Shown: positions 26,634-36,662, numbered from the stretch's first letter. The stretch: 64,000 bases of DNA from an uncultured Acetatifactor sp. (GCA_910577665.1 CAJTOJ010000009.1:1-64000); one strand, 5' to 3'. The notes: generated by a model from the letters alone, not told the origin. Made by a program: numbers and translations.

Positions 26634-28778
26634 ATGAAATTCATACCGAAGACATTGGATTATACCTTAAGCCCTTATACAGGACTGACCAGGGAGAGCT
26701 GGCTGGAGGCCGGATCCTATATGCTGGAAGGAATCTTCCAACATATCCAGGATTTCCAGGATCCGGTGGTGATGCCCAGAAAGGAGACCCGGATCACTTA
26801 TCCTCATCTGTGGGCCTCAGAGGAGATTCAGAAGACCCAGCGGACAGCGGAGGTTTTCGAGGGGCTGACACGTTCTTTTTTCATCGCCGCCCCTATGATG
26901 TCCAACCTGCCGGAACTTACGGTTTGTGGCTATTCCATGGCGGAATATTACAAGAACCAGGTGTTGCGGGTATGTACGAAGGGAGATCCCCTGTATGTGG
27001 GCACTTATGCAGACCAGCAGGAGATTACGGGACATGCAGATCCTTTCCGGGCCTTCCAGCAGACGGTGGAGACATGTGCCCTGGTGATCTGCCTGTGGGT
27101 GAGCAAGAAGCAGATCTGGGATACCTATACAAGAGAGGAGAAGGATATCATTGCAGATTTTCTGCTGTCCTATGCCCATGAGAACACGGTGCCTCAGAAT
27201 TGGCGGCTGTTTAATATGCTGGACATGGCATTCCTGCATATGGAGGGCTATCCCATCCAGAAGGATGTGATGCGTGACCATGCCCAGGCTATCCTGAACT
27301 ATTATGTGGGGGACGGCTGGTACCGGGATGGCCACTCCTTTGACTATTATTCCTGCTGGGCTTTCAATGTATATGCGCCCATCTGGAACCTGTGGTATGG
27401 CTATGAGAACGAACCCTGGCTGGCGGAGAAGTTCCAGGAGCAGTCCAACAGACTGATGGAGACATACGGGGATTTTTTCGACCGGGACGGCTGGACCAAT
27501 ATGTGGGGCCGCAGCAACATCTATCGGAATGCTGCCACCAGTGCCTTTGATGGCAATATGCTGCTGCGCGATGGCAAAGCGGATCCTGGCAGGGCCAGGC
27601 GGATCTCCTCCGGCTCCTTGATGCAGTTTCTGGGAAGGGAGGATTTCCTGTACAAAGGAGTGCCTACCCTGGGTTTCTACGGCCAGTTTTCCCCTCTGGT
27701 ACAGGGATATTCCTGTGCGGAATCCCCTTTCTGGCTGGGGAAGGCTTTCCTGTGCCTGCATCTGCCCGCAGACCACCCCTTCTGGACGGCGAAAGAGAAC
27801 AATGGTACCTGGGAGAAGCTGGGAAAGGAGGAGGTGAAAGTCACCTGCCTGGATGGCCCCGCCCTGTGCTTCTCCAACCATGAGGCGAACGGGGAGACCA
27901 TCCTTAGGACTGGCAAGGTGGTGAAGCAGCCTGGAGATGAGCATGGCATGTGGAATTATTCCAAGCTGTGCTATAATACCAAGTACCCATGGGAATCCGT
28001 TCCCAGGCAGTCCATTCCTGCAGAAGCAGCTGTAGAGGCGGGGCATGCGCCAGGCGCGGCATCCGTCCAGGAACCAGCAGCGCAGGGGATGCCGGTCCTC
28101 CATGTGGAGTCCCAGCAGTATGTGCTACAGGATATTACCACGGGCAGCTTTACCAAAGCTAATGTAACCTTCTGGTGTGGCCAGAGGGAGGGGGTGCTGT
28201 ACCGTAGGCAGTTCTTTGACTACCGCCTGGACCGGGAGTGTCACTGGACACAGGCCGTGAACCTGGCAGATTTTACGGTGCCCTTAGGCGTGGTGCGGGT
28301 GGACAAGCTGCGGCTGCATAGATGCCCTGTGGCCCTTACCTTGGGTGCCTACGGGTTCCCGGACAATGGGACGGAGATTGTGGAGAAGACCTGTGGTAGG
28401 GCCAGGGCCATTGTCCTGAAGGGCAGGGATGCCCTGGGAGGGGAGAAACAGCTGGCCATGACCATCTATGACGGCTGGCAGGAACTGAAACTGCTCCGCA
28501 GCCAGGGAACCAACCCGGACTCTGAGCGCTCTATCATCCTATATGCAAGTATGGAGCGTAAGAAACAGTACGGTTATGAACCCTATGTGTTGGTATCCCA
28601 GGTGATTACAAAGGAGAGTCACCAGGATTTCACGGAAGAAGAGCTTTTCCCGGTTCAGGAGATTACATACACTGACCCGGAAGGGTGTGGCGGCTACGGC
28701 CCTGTGACAGTGCGGATGAAGGACGGGAGCGTGAAAGTCGTGGAATATGAGGGCATGGAAGGCAGGATGAGGCTGTAG
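26634..28778 (+). CDS. DUF2264-family protein, probable glycoside hydrolase
   Basis: A 714-residue cytoplasmic protein. The N-terminal ~380 residues are helical and Trp/Tyr-rich (YYVGDGWYRDGHSFDYYSCWAF is cut here to GDGWYRDGHSFDYY), as in (alpha/alpha)6 barrels of the DUF2264 family. The C-terminal part is a beta-sandwich. Relatives have been classed as GH154 beta-glucuronidases as I recall; treat this as unverified. CAGGAGG precedes the ATG at 26634. It is followed after 20 bases by the ferredoxin-like gene. With GH28 and GH2 it suggests breakdown of pectic side chains. Confidence 0.7.
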   Translation: MKFIPKTLDYTLSPYTGLTRESWLEAGSYMLEGIFQHIQDFQDPVVMPRKETRITYPHLWASEEIQKTQRTAEVFEGLTRSFFIAAPMMSNLPELTVCGYSMAEYYKNQVLRVCTKGDPLYVGTYADQQEITGHADPFRAFQQTVETCALVICLWVSKKQIWDTYTREEKDIIADFLLSYAHENTVPQNWRLFNMLDMAFLHMEGYPIQKDVMRDHAQAILNYYVGDGWYRDGHSFDYYSCWAFNVYAPIWNLWYGYENEPWLAEKFQEQSNRLMETYGDFFDRDGWTNMWGRSNIYRNAATSAFDGNMLLRDGKADPGRARRISSGSLMQFLGREDFLYKGVPTLGFYGQFSPLVQGYSCAESPFWLGKAFLCLHLPADHPFWTAKENNGTWEKLGKEEVKVTCLDGPALCFSNHEANGETILRTGKVVKQPGDEHGMWNYSKLCYNTKYPWESVPRQSIPAEAAVEAGHAPGAASVQEPAAQGMPVLHVESQQYVLQDITTGSFTKANVTFWCGQREGVLYRRQFFDYRLDRECHWTQAVNLADFTVPLGVVRVDKLRLHRCPVALTLGAYGFPDNGTEIVEKTCGRARAIVLKGRDALGGEKQLAMTIYDGWQELKLLRSQGTNPDSERSIILYASMERKKQYGYEPYVLVSQVITKESHQDFTEEELFPVQEITYTDPEGCGGYGPVTVRMKDGSVKVVEYEGMEGRMRL

Positions 28779-28798
28779 GTTCCTTTGGGAGGAATGGA

Positions 28799-29617
28799 AT
28801 GAAAAAATACCTGCTGCCAGCCATGATGCTGGTGATATTTGAAACGGTGGCGATTACACTGTGGCTGACCACAGATAACCTGTTTTACCTGTTTAACTTC
28901 AGCTATATCGGGATGGCCATTGCATTGGGCATCTTTCTGTTCCTCCGGAAGTATCAGCATGCGAGACGTGTAACGCAGCTTCTGGTGGGACTGTATATGC
29001 TGGTCTACCTGGGACTGGCCTGCAGGGAGAATATGCAGATCGAGGGATTCTGGTACTATCTGTTTACCGGGGTATTTGAGGCGGCAACGATCCACTATGC
29101 AGTGGCCAAGATATTCGGGCCACTGCTCTTCGGAAGAGGATGGTGCGGCTATGCCTGCTGGACAGCCATGGTACTTGACTTCCTGCCCTATAAGGTGCCG
29201 GAACAGCCCCGCAGGAAGATAGGATGGATCCGGTATATCACCTTTGTGGCATCGCTGGTATTCATGGCCGCCCTTTTCCTGGCCCATGCAGGCAACATGG
29301 AAAGGATCATGTTTTGGGCCTTCCTTATAGGGAACCTGGCTTATTATGCCATTGGCATTGGCCTGGCTTTCCTGTACAGGGACAACAGGGCCTTTTGCAA
29401 GTACATATGCCCCATAACCATATTCCTGAAACCTATGAGCTATTTTTCCCTGATCCGGATAAAATCTGATAAGGGCAAATGTATATCCTGTGGCAAATGC
29501 AAGCGTGTGTGTCCCATGGATGTGGATGTAACGGACCCGTCCAGGAACAGGGAGAACGGAACAGAGTGTATCCTCTGCATGGAATGCGTAAGGAACTGCC
29601 CGAAAAATGCGTTGTAG
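28799..29617 (+). CDS. Membrane-bound 4Fe-4S protein, NapH/YccM-like
   Basis: A 272-residue protein with about six membrane segments. Two classic 4Fe-4S motifs lie near the C-terminus (CISCGKCKRVCP and CILCMECVRNCP). A membrane CGYACW and CKYICP motif pair is typical of NapH/NosR/CcoG-like electron carriers. It should pass electrons across or along the membrane, probably to a redox enzyme elsewhere. It sits directly after the DUF2264 gene, but no functional link is evident. GGGAGG precedes the ATG. Confidence 0.85.
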   Translation: MKKYLLPAMMLVIFETVAITLWLTTDNLFYLFNFSYIGMAIALGIFLFLRKYQHARRVTQLLVGLYMLVYLGLACRENMQIEGFWYYLFTGVFEAATIHYAVAKIFGPLLFGRGWCGYACWTAMVLDFLPYKVPEQPRRKIGWIRYITFVASLVFMAALFLAHAGNMERIMFWAFLIGNLAYYAIGIGLAFLYRDNRAFCKYICPITIFLKPMSYFSLIRIKSDKGKCISCGKCKRVCPMDVDVTDPSRNRENGTECILCMECVRNCPKNAL

Positions 29618-29656
29618 GGGCTGTATCCTGCCTGCCCGGTCATCTGACCTGTCGTC

Positions 29657-31633
29657 TTAATCCATAATCACGCTGATGGGACTGTCCGGCGGCAGCTTTT
29701 CCAGGATCGTATTCTGTTTACACCATACTTGAATGAAATCGGGCAGCGTCTCCAGGGGTTTTAAACTGGTGACGCTGTTGTCTGTAATGTCCAGGTACTG
29801 TAAGGCTGGCAGCATCTCCACGAAATCAATGGAGTCGATCTGATTGGAGGCAATGTCCAACTGGGTAAGGCCCGGGAAGTGGCCGAACATGTCGCAATGT
29901 TCTGACAGGGACACCATATCCCCGTTGTTATAGGTGGGATCCCGCAGTACCTTCAGCCGTTTCATGGAGAGGATCTCCAGTCCCTCATTGGTGGGGATGG
30001 CATCGAAGTCCAGACCGATCTGGCATTCATCCAGGGACAGTTTGCGCAGGGTGGGGATCCCGAAGATCTCCTCCACATTGCCGAAGATATGGCTGTTGTC
30101 CAGAACCAGGGTTGTGAGGTTAGGCAGCTTGGTTAATGGCTCCAGGGACTCCACATAGGAGGAGAAATCATGGATAGTCAGGGTGGTCAGCCCCTGCATG
30201 GAGGTGATGGCATCCAGTTCCCATCCCGCACATCGCTTCAGTCCCAGGGAGGTGACACTGGACGCATCCCTGAGGGGGGAGAGGTCATTGGCATTCTCCA
30301 GGTAGAGTTGTTCTAAGCCGGACAGCTTCTGGAAGGAGGGCAGGGCCGTGCCATAACCCAGGCTGATGGACAGACTGGTCAGCTTTTCCAGGTCACCTAC
30401 CACGGCATAATTTTCCACATTGTAATTATCCAGAAGGGACAGGACAGTCAGTTCGGGACAATCGGCCAGGGCGCTGATATTGGAGATCTGGGTATCCTCC
30501 ACCGCAAGCTGGGTCAGGTGCGGCATCACTTTAATGAACTCAATGCTTTTCAGTTCTGAGGAGTCCAGGGAAAGCTGTTCCAGGCTGGTCAGCTTCATAA
30601 GGGGACTGTAGTCTGTCAGCCGGTCACAGCCGGTAAGGGACAGGCCCAGCAGTCCGGGAAATTGTTCCAGGGCAGAGATATCCTCCAGGGAGCGGTAGTC
30701 CACGCTTAAGTAGAGCAGGTTGGGGAAGGCCTCGATGCCATCCAGGCTGTCCTCGAAGATGGAATCCTTCACACCCAGGACGGTAATCTGTTCCGGATGA
30801 GGAAGGATCTCGGTGAACTCCTGGATGGTATTGTCCGCATATACATAATACAGATCCTGGAGGCCGTCTAAGTCTCCCTTGCTTAAGTCATCATCCAGAT
30901 AGAGTTGCTGCAGGCCGGTGAAGGTCTTTAGGTCGGACAGCTCCATGCCGAAGGAATCGGTGAAGGTGAGGGACATTACGTCCGCTCCTGCAAGCTGATA
31001 GTATATGGTCTGATCCTCCTGGCTGATCTCCAGCATAAGGATGCTGTCCAGATCCTGGGCGGTGATGGCACTACAGGGTTTGTCGAAGATTACTTCCACC
31101 AGGTCCCGGAAAAAGCCAGACTGGGGCAGGGAAACCATCTCTTCCTGGCTGCTGGCGTCCTGTCTGTGCCCTGATTCGGAAACCGTCACCTCCTGTGTCT
31201 GGGGAAGGCGTTTTTCCTCCTTCTCCCAGTCTGAGGGAAGATGATCTGTGGCATCTGGCAGGTCTTGGGAACTCAACATTTTCACAAGGGCCAGGCTCAG
31301 GTTCAGTATGAGGATGACCAGAATGACAGCGCCTGTGACCAGAGTATTCCGGATACGGGTGTTATTCTCATGCGGGGTGGAAGCTCCACGGGTGGGGGAC
31401 GTGACAGGACGTCCGGACGTGCCTGCCTGCTGGGAGGACGTCTGGCCTGTGCCCTGTGTCTGCCAGGTACCTTGAGGCTGTCCGCCATAGGCCTGTCCTG
31501 GGTAGGAAGCCTGTTGGCCGGCACCGGCCTCCTGGTTCCGCAGATAATAGCCGCAGTCCTTACAGGTCATCCTGCCGTTGATCATTTTCAGTTTTGTGCC
31601 ACACATAGGGCATTTTTTCTTTTTGTCTGCCAT
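29657..31633 (-). CDS. Leucine-rich-repeat membrane protein with N-terminal zinc ribbon
   Basis: A 658-residue protein. Residues 8-29 are a zinc ribbon (CPMCG ... CKDCGYY). A Gln/Gly/Thr-rich linker follows, and one membrane helix lies near residues 95-118 (TLVTGAVILVILILNLSLALV). A long run of leucine-rich repeats of about 22-24 residues (e.g. LTQLAVEDTQISNISALADCPELTVLSL) occupies ~210-640. The zinc ribbon should be inside the cell and the repeats outside. Such proteins are frequent in gut clostridia; the ligand is unknown. AAGGAGG precedes the ATG, and a hairpin stands just before it. Confidence 0.8.
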   Translation of the reverse strand: MADKKKKCPMCGTKLKMINGRMTCKDCGYYLRNQEAGAGQQASYPGQAYGGQPQGTWQTQGTGQTSSQQAGTSGRPVTSPTRGASTPHENNTRIRNTLVTGAVILVILILNLSLALVKMLSSQDLPDATDHLPSDWEKEEKRLPQTQEVTVSESGHRQDASSQEEMVSLPQSGFFRDLVEVIFDKPCSAITAQDLDSILMLEISQEDQTIYYQLAGADVMSLTFTDSFGMELSDLKTFTGLQQLYLDDDLSKGDLDGLQDLYYVYADNTIQEFTEILPHPEQITVLGVKDSIFEDSLDGIEAFPNLLYLSVDYRSLEDISALEQFPGLLGLSLTGCDRLTDYSPLMKLTSLEQLSLDSSELKSIEFIKVMPHLTQLAVEDTQISNISALADCPELTVLSLLDNYNVENYAVVGDLEKLTSLSISLGYGTALPSFQKLSGLEQLYLENANDLSPLRDASSVTSLGLKRCAGWELDAITSMQGLTTLTIHDFSSYVESLEPLTKLPNLTTLVLDNSHIFGNVEEIFGIPTLRKLSLDECQIGLDFDAIPTNEGLEILSMKRLKVLRDPTYNNGDMVSLSEHCDMFGHFPGLTQLDIASNQIDSIDFVEMLPALQYLDITDNSVTSLKPLETLPDFIQVWCKQNTILEKLPPDSPISVIMD

Positions 31634-31654
31634 GATAGTCTGCTATGCCTCCTT

Positions 31655-31670
31655 GTCCGCACCAGCGGAC
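31655..31670 (-). promoter_or_regulatory. Small hairpin beside the LRR gene ribosome binding site
   Basis: On the minus strand GTCCGC and GCGGAC pair around a 4-base loop and are followed directly by AAGGAGG. It may affect translation of the LRR gene. Confidence 0.4.
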
Positions 31671-31736
31671 CAAACCATAATTCAATTCTTAAATAAAGAA
31701 ACCTTGTTGCATATTGTGTGCTTGCAGGAAATGCAC

Positions 31737-34388
31737 TTAACAGGGAACCACATGGACCATGAAGACCATTTCTTCCGGCAGGATGCCGTCTTCTGCCACA
31801 AAGACAATCTCATAGGTTCCTGTCTGGGTAGGATCCGGGGTCCAGGTGAAGACACGGCTTCCCGGATCGAAGGCAGCTCCTCTGGGAAGGTTCCTGCAGT
31901 ACAGGGAAAGGGTTACGTCTGCGCCCTTTACGCTGTGGTATCCGGCAGAAACCCGTTCATTATAGACAATACCCGTATCGGCCCTGGCTGAGAGATCTGT
32001 GGCAGGATTCCTGGCTGTGAGGGTCACGGTCAGGGGTTCTCCTACGGATAAGGTCCGGGGAGCCATAGGCAGGAGAAAGGGTCGGTGCACGGTCAGCGGC
32101 AGGGGGTAGGAATCGGTATCCACCGGGTAAGAGTAACCGCTCTCCGGACAGGGAACCGTAGGGTAGGGGTAAAGGTGGTCCGCAGGGGTTCCCGGGGCAG
32201 GGGCGTGGATCTGGATCCGGGCGATGTCCAGGCAGGGGGAGGTTATCTCAAGGCCAGTAACGCTGGTGGCGAAATAAGGTTGTCCTGGCACATATTCCGC
32301 ATTGGTGTGCCGTCTGTAGTGATGGGTGACAGCGGCAATGGGGGCAAGCGGGCTGCCATCCGGATCCAGGGCACAGGCTGGCAACTGCAGACCTTTCAGG
32401 GATACCTGATGTACATCATCCAACACACAGGCATACCTGCCGTCAGGTATCTTGCAGGAGATGGCAACATCCTTGAGGCATAGTCCCTCCACATGCCTGG
32501 CGTAGAGTCCGAAGGCTGGCAGGATCCCCCAGTTGCTGGGCTCCGGATATACATCGGGAAGCTCCGGCACATTACAGGGATCCTCAATCCAGCCGCCGTT
32601 TACCGGATCCCAGCTGACCCTGGGGAGCAGGCCTTCGTTCTTCAGGAAGAAGGTATTCACCAGCCAGGGAAGGCTCTGGACCTTGGGTTTCGCGTGGAAC
32701 TGGGAATAGCTCCAGTCTGTGTTCAGCTGGCGCTGTTCCACTGCGTGCTCCATGGTCAGGCCACCCCTGTACTCCACGGAGATATTTTCCAGGGTCACAT
32801 TCTGCAAGGGGGAATCCACAAGGCCCATCAGGAGAATAGGGTATCTGGGATCCACATTGGTGATCTTCACATTGCGGATCCGCACATTCTCAATGGAGGC
32901 CAGTTGCCCGCAGCCTACCCCGTTGGCGTACAGGGGCAGATCCTCACGGGGGATCTCCCGGGAGAGATCCGGCTCATAAGAATGGCTTGCAGGGTTCCAG
33001 GCTTTCAGATAGTAATGTCCCTCCCGTTCTTCATAGAGGGCAGGGTTGCAGCGCACCGGGTCTTTGCCGTCCACAATCTCAAAGGAAGAATGTCCGTCTA
33101 TGGTGACAGTCCTGGTATGGCGGTAGGAAGGGGTGTAGCGCCGGATGGGATAACAGTGGAAGGCACTGTCATCTGGCAGGATCCATTCCGGCCGGTCCAG
33201 CCGCACATTGCCTGGGGCAGGTGGATAAGCCGGTGAGGAGTCATTGCCTGTCACAGGAAAACGTCCCCTGTCCCCTGCCCGGAGGAAAATGGGGGAGCTG
33301 GACACATTGTCCATGACACAGTCCTCAAAGATCACATCTGTCAAGGAGGAACAATCCACTGCCTCCAGGCAGAATCCCCTGGAGCGGTCAAATTTTACCC
33401 GGCGTATGGTGACCCGGTGATAGCCGCAGGTGGATTCGGTGCCGAACTTTACCCGGCCGGTGGGACCGCAACGGTCTTCGGCCACCAGCTTGTCCCGGGT
33501 ATAGCTTCCTGCGTACACGCTTCCCGCATCATAACCGCTGACAATGCAGTCTTCTATGAGAACATTTTCCAGGGGCCTGAAGATACCTGCCCCAAAGGAG
33601 GCTTTCAGGCACAGACCATCATCGGTCAAGGAATTGCAGGTACAGTGGCGGACGGTTACATCCCGGCAGCAGTCAATATCAAAGGCGTCCCGGGTAGTGT
33701 CCACAAGTACATGTTCTACATAGAGATTCTCACAGCCTTCTGTGATGATGGCGAAGTGCCCGCCGATGGTGACGGAAAAACCGGAAAAAACCACATTCCT
33801 GCACCGCACCAGGGCGATCCCCTTGTTGCCGAACCACTGGCCCCTGTGGCCGGGCAGCCTGCGGTCTGCAGGAAAAGGCGGATCTCCTCCTTGAAGGACA
33901 TATTCCAGGATGCCGGTATCCGGGTGGAAATACCCCCCGGTGAACAACCCACTGCCATAGATCATGATGTTCTCCAGGTCGGCCCCGTAGACCAGGCTGT
34001 TGGCAAAGTAGGAATGGCCGTGGTCCTGGAGTCCCAGATAGGGGTTCGCTTCCGGCTCTTCGTACCAGTCTCCTTCTTTGGGCTGGCCTGGGCCAAAGGG
34101 GTGCAGATCCTGTATGGCGGCGGCCACCACACAGCCCTCCTCCAAAAACAGGTTCACATTACTCTGGAGCAGAATCGTATATACAGGGAAGGTGCCGGCA
34201 GGGAATACGACTGTGCCGCCGCCTTCCTTTGCCGCCTGCCGGATGGCGTTGTTGATGGCTGTGGTGTTTTCCTTAGGGGTAGCCGTCCCGGAGGCCCCGA
34301 AGTCAGTGATCAGATGCCGGTTTTCTCTTTGCAGGTCTTTTGGGACAATGGAGGCACCGGTTGCCTCTGGTATGGAATAAGTAGTCAT
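31737..34388 (-). CDS. Large GH28-like beta-helix protein with C-terminal Ig-like domain
   Basis: An 883-residue protein. The start TDFGASGTATPKENTTAINNAIRQAA is the usual N-terminus of GH28/pectate-lyase-like right-handed beta helices, and many parallel-helix turns follow (NVVFSGFSVTIGGHFAII, RDAFDIDCCRDVTVRHC, TDDGLCLKA). The catalytic pattern resembles GH28 with DAFDIDCC and DDGLCLK in place of NTDG and DDC. Residues ~790-880 resemble a putative Ig (He_PIG) domain. No signal peptide is seen. AAAGGAG precedes the ATG at 34388; an upstream ATG (34448) is rejected. It may be a rhamnogalacturonan- or xylogalacturonan-type hydrolase. Confidence 0.75.
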   Translation of the reverse strand: MTTYSIPEATGASIVPKDLQRENRHLITDFGASGTATPKENTTAINNAIRQAAKEGGGTVVFPAGTFPVYTILLQSNVNLFLEEGCVVAAAIQDLHPFGPGQPKEGDWYEEPEANPYLGLQDHGHSYFANSLVYGADLENIMIYGSGLFTGGYFHPDTGILEYVLQGGDPPFPADRRLPGHRGQWFGNKGIALVRCRNVVFSGFSVTIGGHFAIITEGCENLYVEHVLVDTTRDAFDIDCCRDVTVRHCTCNSLTDDGLCLKASFGAGIFRPLENVLIEDCIVSGYDAGSVYAGSYTRDKLVAEDRCGPTGRVKFGTESTCGYHRVTIRRVKFDRSRGFCLEAVDCSSLTDVIFEDCVMDNVSSSPIFLRAGDRGRFPVTGNDSSPAYPPAPGNVRLDRPEWILPDDSAFHCYPIRRYTPSYRHTRTVTIDGHSSFEIVDGKDPVRCNPALYEEREGHYYLKAWNPASHSYEPDLSREIPREDLPLYANGVGCGQLASIENVRIRNVKITNVDPRYPILLMGLVDSPLQNVTLENISVEYRGGLTMEHAVEQRQLNTDWSYSQFHAKPKVQSLPWLVNTFFLKNEGLLPRVSWDPVNGGWIEDPCNVPELPDVYPEPSNWGILPAFGLYARHVEGLCLKDVAISCKIPDGRYACVLDDVHQVSLKGLQLPACALDPDGSPLAPIAAVTHHYRRHTNAEYVPGQPYFATSVTGLEITSPCLDIARIQIHAPAPGTPADHLYPYPTVPCPESGYSYPVDTDSYPLPLTVHRPFLLPMAPRTLSVGEPLTVTLTARNPATDLSARADTGIVYNERVSAGYHSVKGADVTLSLYCRNLPRGAAFDPGSRVFTWTPDPTQTGTYEIVFVAEDGILPEEMVFMVHVVPC

Positions 34389-34698
34389 GGACAGCTCCTT
34401 TCCATCCTGGGCCATGGAGATTGCCGTGGCTGAAAGCGAATGCAGCAAGAGCGGCTATCCGGCTCTTTCCTTCCAGGATATGGAAAGATTATACTATAAG
34501 TCCAGAAAAAATGCATTTGTTTTCAGATTACAGGTGAAAAATAAAAAAAGGTATGTTATAATACATCCAAAGCGTGGGCTTTCGGGTAAGCTCCAGGGAT
34601 GGCGGTATGGGCTATAGCATTGGAGACGGGTATCCGTATTAAAAAAAAGAGGAACTGGAGACGGGAAAAGCGAAAACGAAAGGAAAAGGTATTCAATT
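34389..34698. other. Divergent control region between GH28-like gene and chemoreceptor
   Basis: A perfect TATAAT (34557-34562) with a weak -35 (GTGAAA, 17 bases away) points right toward the chemoreceptor. A TATAAT on the minus strand (34488-34493) points left but lacks a clear -35. The ~130-base leader of the chemoreceptor contains a small AAAGC/GCTTT hairpin and a CTCCA/TGGAG pairing. It does not match a riboswitch class that I know. Confidence 0.5.
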
Positions 34699-36444
34699 AT
34701 GGAGAACCAGTACGCAAATGTGAACCCGGCCATGAGTGCGGGTCCTACAGGGAGGAAGAAGCAAAAGTTTTACGATGGGATCCAGGTGCGGATTATGACA
34801 GTCATGATCCTGGCAGTAATCATTTCCGCCATGTTACCTACTTATGTGGGCATTAAGAGCTTCAATGCCCAGATTACAGACACCGTGGAATCTACCATGC
34901 TGTCGCTGGCAGATGCCTATGGCCGTCAGCTGTATATCACACTCACGGTAAACGGGCAGATGTTATCTACAGAGGAGCTGACCCAGCTTCTGGGTGATGT
35001 GGTCATTGAGGGTGTAGAGGGTAGCTACTGCTATGTGGTGGACGGCAATGGCGTTGTGATGATGCATCCGGAGTCCAACCTGGTGGGCAGGCCGGCAAAT
35101 AACGCGGTGGTGGATGATCTGGTGGGACAGATCCAGGCTGGCAGGATTCCCCAGGCTGGTGTGACAGAGTATGAACATGAAGGTGTCACAAAGATGGCCA
35201 GCTACTACGTGGTGCCGGACGGTTCCGCAATTGTAGCTTTGTCCGCGGACAAGGCAGAAGCTTTGAAATCTGTCAGTGAATTCATGGTGCTGTGTATCGG
35301 TATTGCCATGGGCATCACGGTTATCCTGGCCATAATCGGTTTCCTGATTGCAAGGGCCATTACCAGACCCATCAAGCTTCTGACCAAGGTCATTGACCAG
35401 AATGCAGAATTTGACTTCTCGGATAAGAGTACCAGCAAGATGCTGGCGGCGGGACGGGGGGAGACTGCCATCATGAGCAGCGCCTTGGATACCATGCGGG
35501 AGAATGTAACGGGACTGGTGGGACAGCTCACAGATATGACCGGGAAGCTGAAAGACAATTCCGAGGCGCTGAAGGACATTGTGGAGCAGCTTAACAGCAA
35601 CTCCTGTGACAACTCTGCTACCAGTGAAGAACTGGCGGCCAGCATGGAGGAGACTTCTGCCACCACAGCTGTCATTGATGAGAAGATGACGGACATTGAC
35701 GAGAATACCAAGAAGATCAGCAATCTGACCAATGAGGGCGAGAAGAGCGCCCAGCAGATCATCCAGAAGGCAGAAGACTTGAAGCGCAACACAGAGGAAG
35801 CCGACAGGAAGGCCAAGGATATCTACGCCAAGGTGAAGAAGGAATCCGATGCCGCCATAGAGAAAGCCAAGGAGATTGAGCAGATCAATGCGCTGACTGA
35901 GGCCATTGCCGCCATAGCCAGCCAGACGGAACTGCTGTCCCTGAATGCATCCATAGAGGCGGCCAGGGCAGGAGAGGCAGGAAGAGGATTTGCAGTGGTG
36001 GCAGGGGAGATTGGCAACCTGGCCTCCCAGTCCACAGAGACGGTAAACAATATCTCTACCATTGTGTCCGGGGTGAAGGATGCCGCCATCAGCATGGAAA
36101 GCTGCCTGCGTCAGACCATTACTTTTATGGAAGATGCTGTGATCAGGGATTACAATATGTTCATTGGTGTCAGTGAGGAATACAGCGCAGATGCGAAATC
36201 CTTCTCCGACATCATGCAGACCATCAACCATTCCCTGGGAGAACTGGAGACCAGCATTACGGATATCTCCAACTCCATCCAGGGTATCAATGCCACGGTC
36301 AATGAGGCGGCTATCAGTATCAATGATATCGCCATCAAGGCTACGGATATGGTGGGATATGCTTCTGACACCGGGAACCGTGCAGAGGAGAATGCAGGTC
36401 TCTCTATCCAGCTGGATGAGATTGTGGGTAAGTTTACGGTATAA
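34699..36444 (+). CDS. Methyl-accepting chemotaxis protein
   Basis: A 581-residue chemoreceptor. A first membrane helix lies near residues 33-53, then a small extracellular Cache-like domain (~55-190, with YVVDGNGVVMMHPESNLVGRP given here only as MMHPESNLVGR). The second helix is near 195-220, followed by HAMP (ARAITRPIKLLTKVI) and a long coiled coil. The signalling tip reads QTELLSLNASIEAARAGEAG and continues with GRGFAVVAGEIGNLA. No chemotaxis kinase or flagellar gene is near. It is monocistronic with its own terminator. The ligand is unknown; nearby sugar genes are only circumstantial. Confidence 0.92.
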   Translation: MENQYANVNPAMSAGPTGRKKQKFYDGIQVRIMTVMILAVIISAMLPTYVGIKSFNAQITDTVESTMLSLADAYGRQLYITLTVNGQMLSTEELTQLLGDVVIEGVEGSYCYVVDGNGVVMMHPESNLVGRPANNAVVDDLVGQIQAGRIPQAGVTEYEHEGVTKMASYYVVPDGSAIVALSADKAEALKSVSEFMVLCIGIAMGITVILAIIGFLIARAITRPIKLLTKVIDQNAEFDFSDKSTSKMLAAGRGETAIMSSALDTMRENVTGLVGQLTDMTGKLKDNSEALKDIVEQLNSNSCDNSATSEELAASMEETSATTAVIDEKMTDIDENTKKISNLTNEGEKSAQQIIQKAEDLKRNTEEADRKAKDIYAKVKKESDAAIEKAKEIEQINALTEAIAAIASQTELLSLNASIEAARAGEAGRGFAVVAGEIGNLASQSTETVNNISTIVSGVKDAAISMESCLRQTITFMEDAVIRDYNMFIGVSEEYSADAKSFSDIMQTINHSLGELETSITDISNSIQGINATVNEAAISINDIAIKATDMVGYASDTGNRAEENAGLSIQLDEIVGKFTV

Positions 36445-36472
36445 ATAACGAAACAGAGTAAAATGAGATACT

Positions 36473-36517
36473 GGGAACCGGGAGAGGTCTGAGAGGACAT
36501 TTCCCGGTTCCTCTTTT
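36473..36517 (+). terminator. Terminator after the chemoreceptor gene
   Basis: GGGAACCGGGA (36473-36483) pairs with TCCCGGTTCC (36502-36511), followed by CTCTTTT. Confidence 0.82.
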
Positions 36518-36529
36518 GCAGATTATATC

Positions 36530-36601
36530 TTGACAATCCTTTTTCCATCGTGTATCATCATGTGCAAATAGTTTGAGAGTCAAATATCTTGATATTCAAA
36601 C
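36530..36601 (+). promoter_or_regulatory. Promoter and FabT-like operator of the fatty-acid synthesis cluster
   Basis: TTGACA (36530-36535) and TATCAT (36553-36558) are 17 bases apart. AGTTTGA-GAG-TCAAAT at 36570-36585 is an inverted repeat close to the FabT box known from streptococci (AnTTTGAnnnTCAAAnT). TTGA-TAT-TCAA at 36589-36599 is a weaker second site. The main site covers the start of transcription, so binding should block it. A MarR/FabT-type gene lies at the other end of the cluster. Confidence 0.75.
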
Positions 36602-36662
36602 AAATGGAGTTTCAAACTATTACACCTAGTAAAGAAAACCATAATAGAAAAGGAGAAGGATC

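Noticed and set aside
26817..28103. Long minus-strand ORF opposite the DUF2264 gene
   Set aside because: Low-complexity shadow frame with no start signal.
33417..34433. Plus-strand ORF (338 codons) opposite the large GH28-like gene
   Set aside because: Shadow frame; the minus strand has beta-helix repeats and a good start.
34569..34698. Possible c-di-GMP or other riboswitch before the chemoreceptor
   Set aside because: The conserved GEMM core bases are not present; only two small hairpins are seen.
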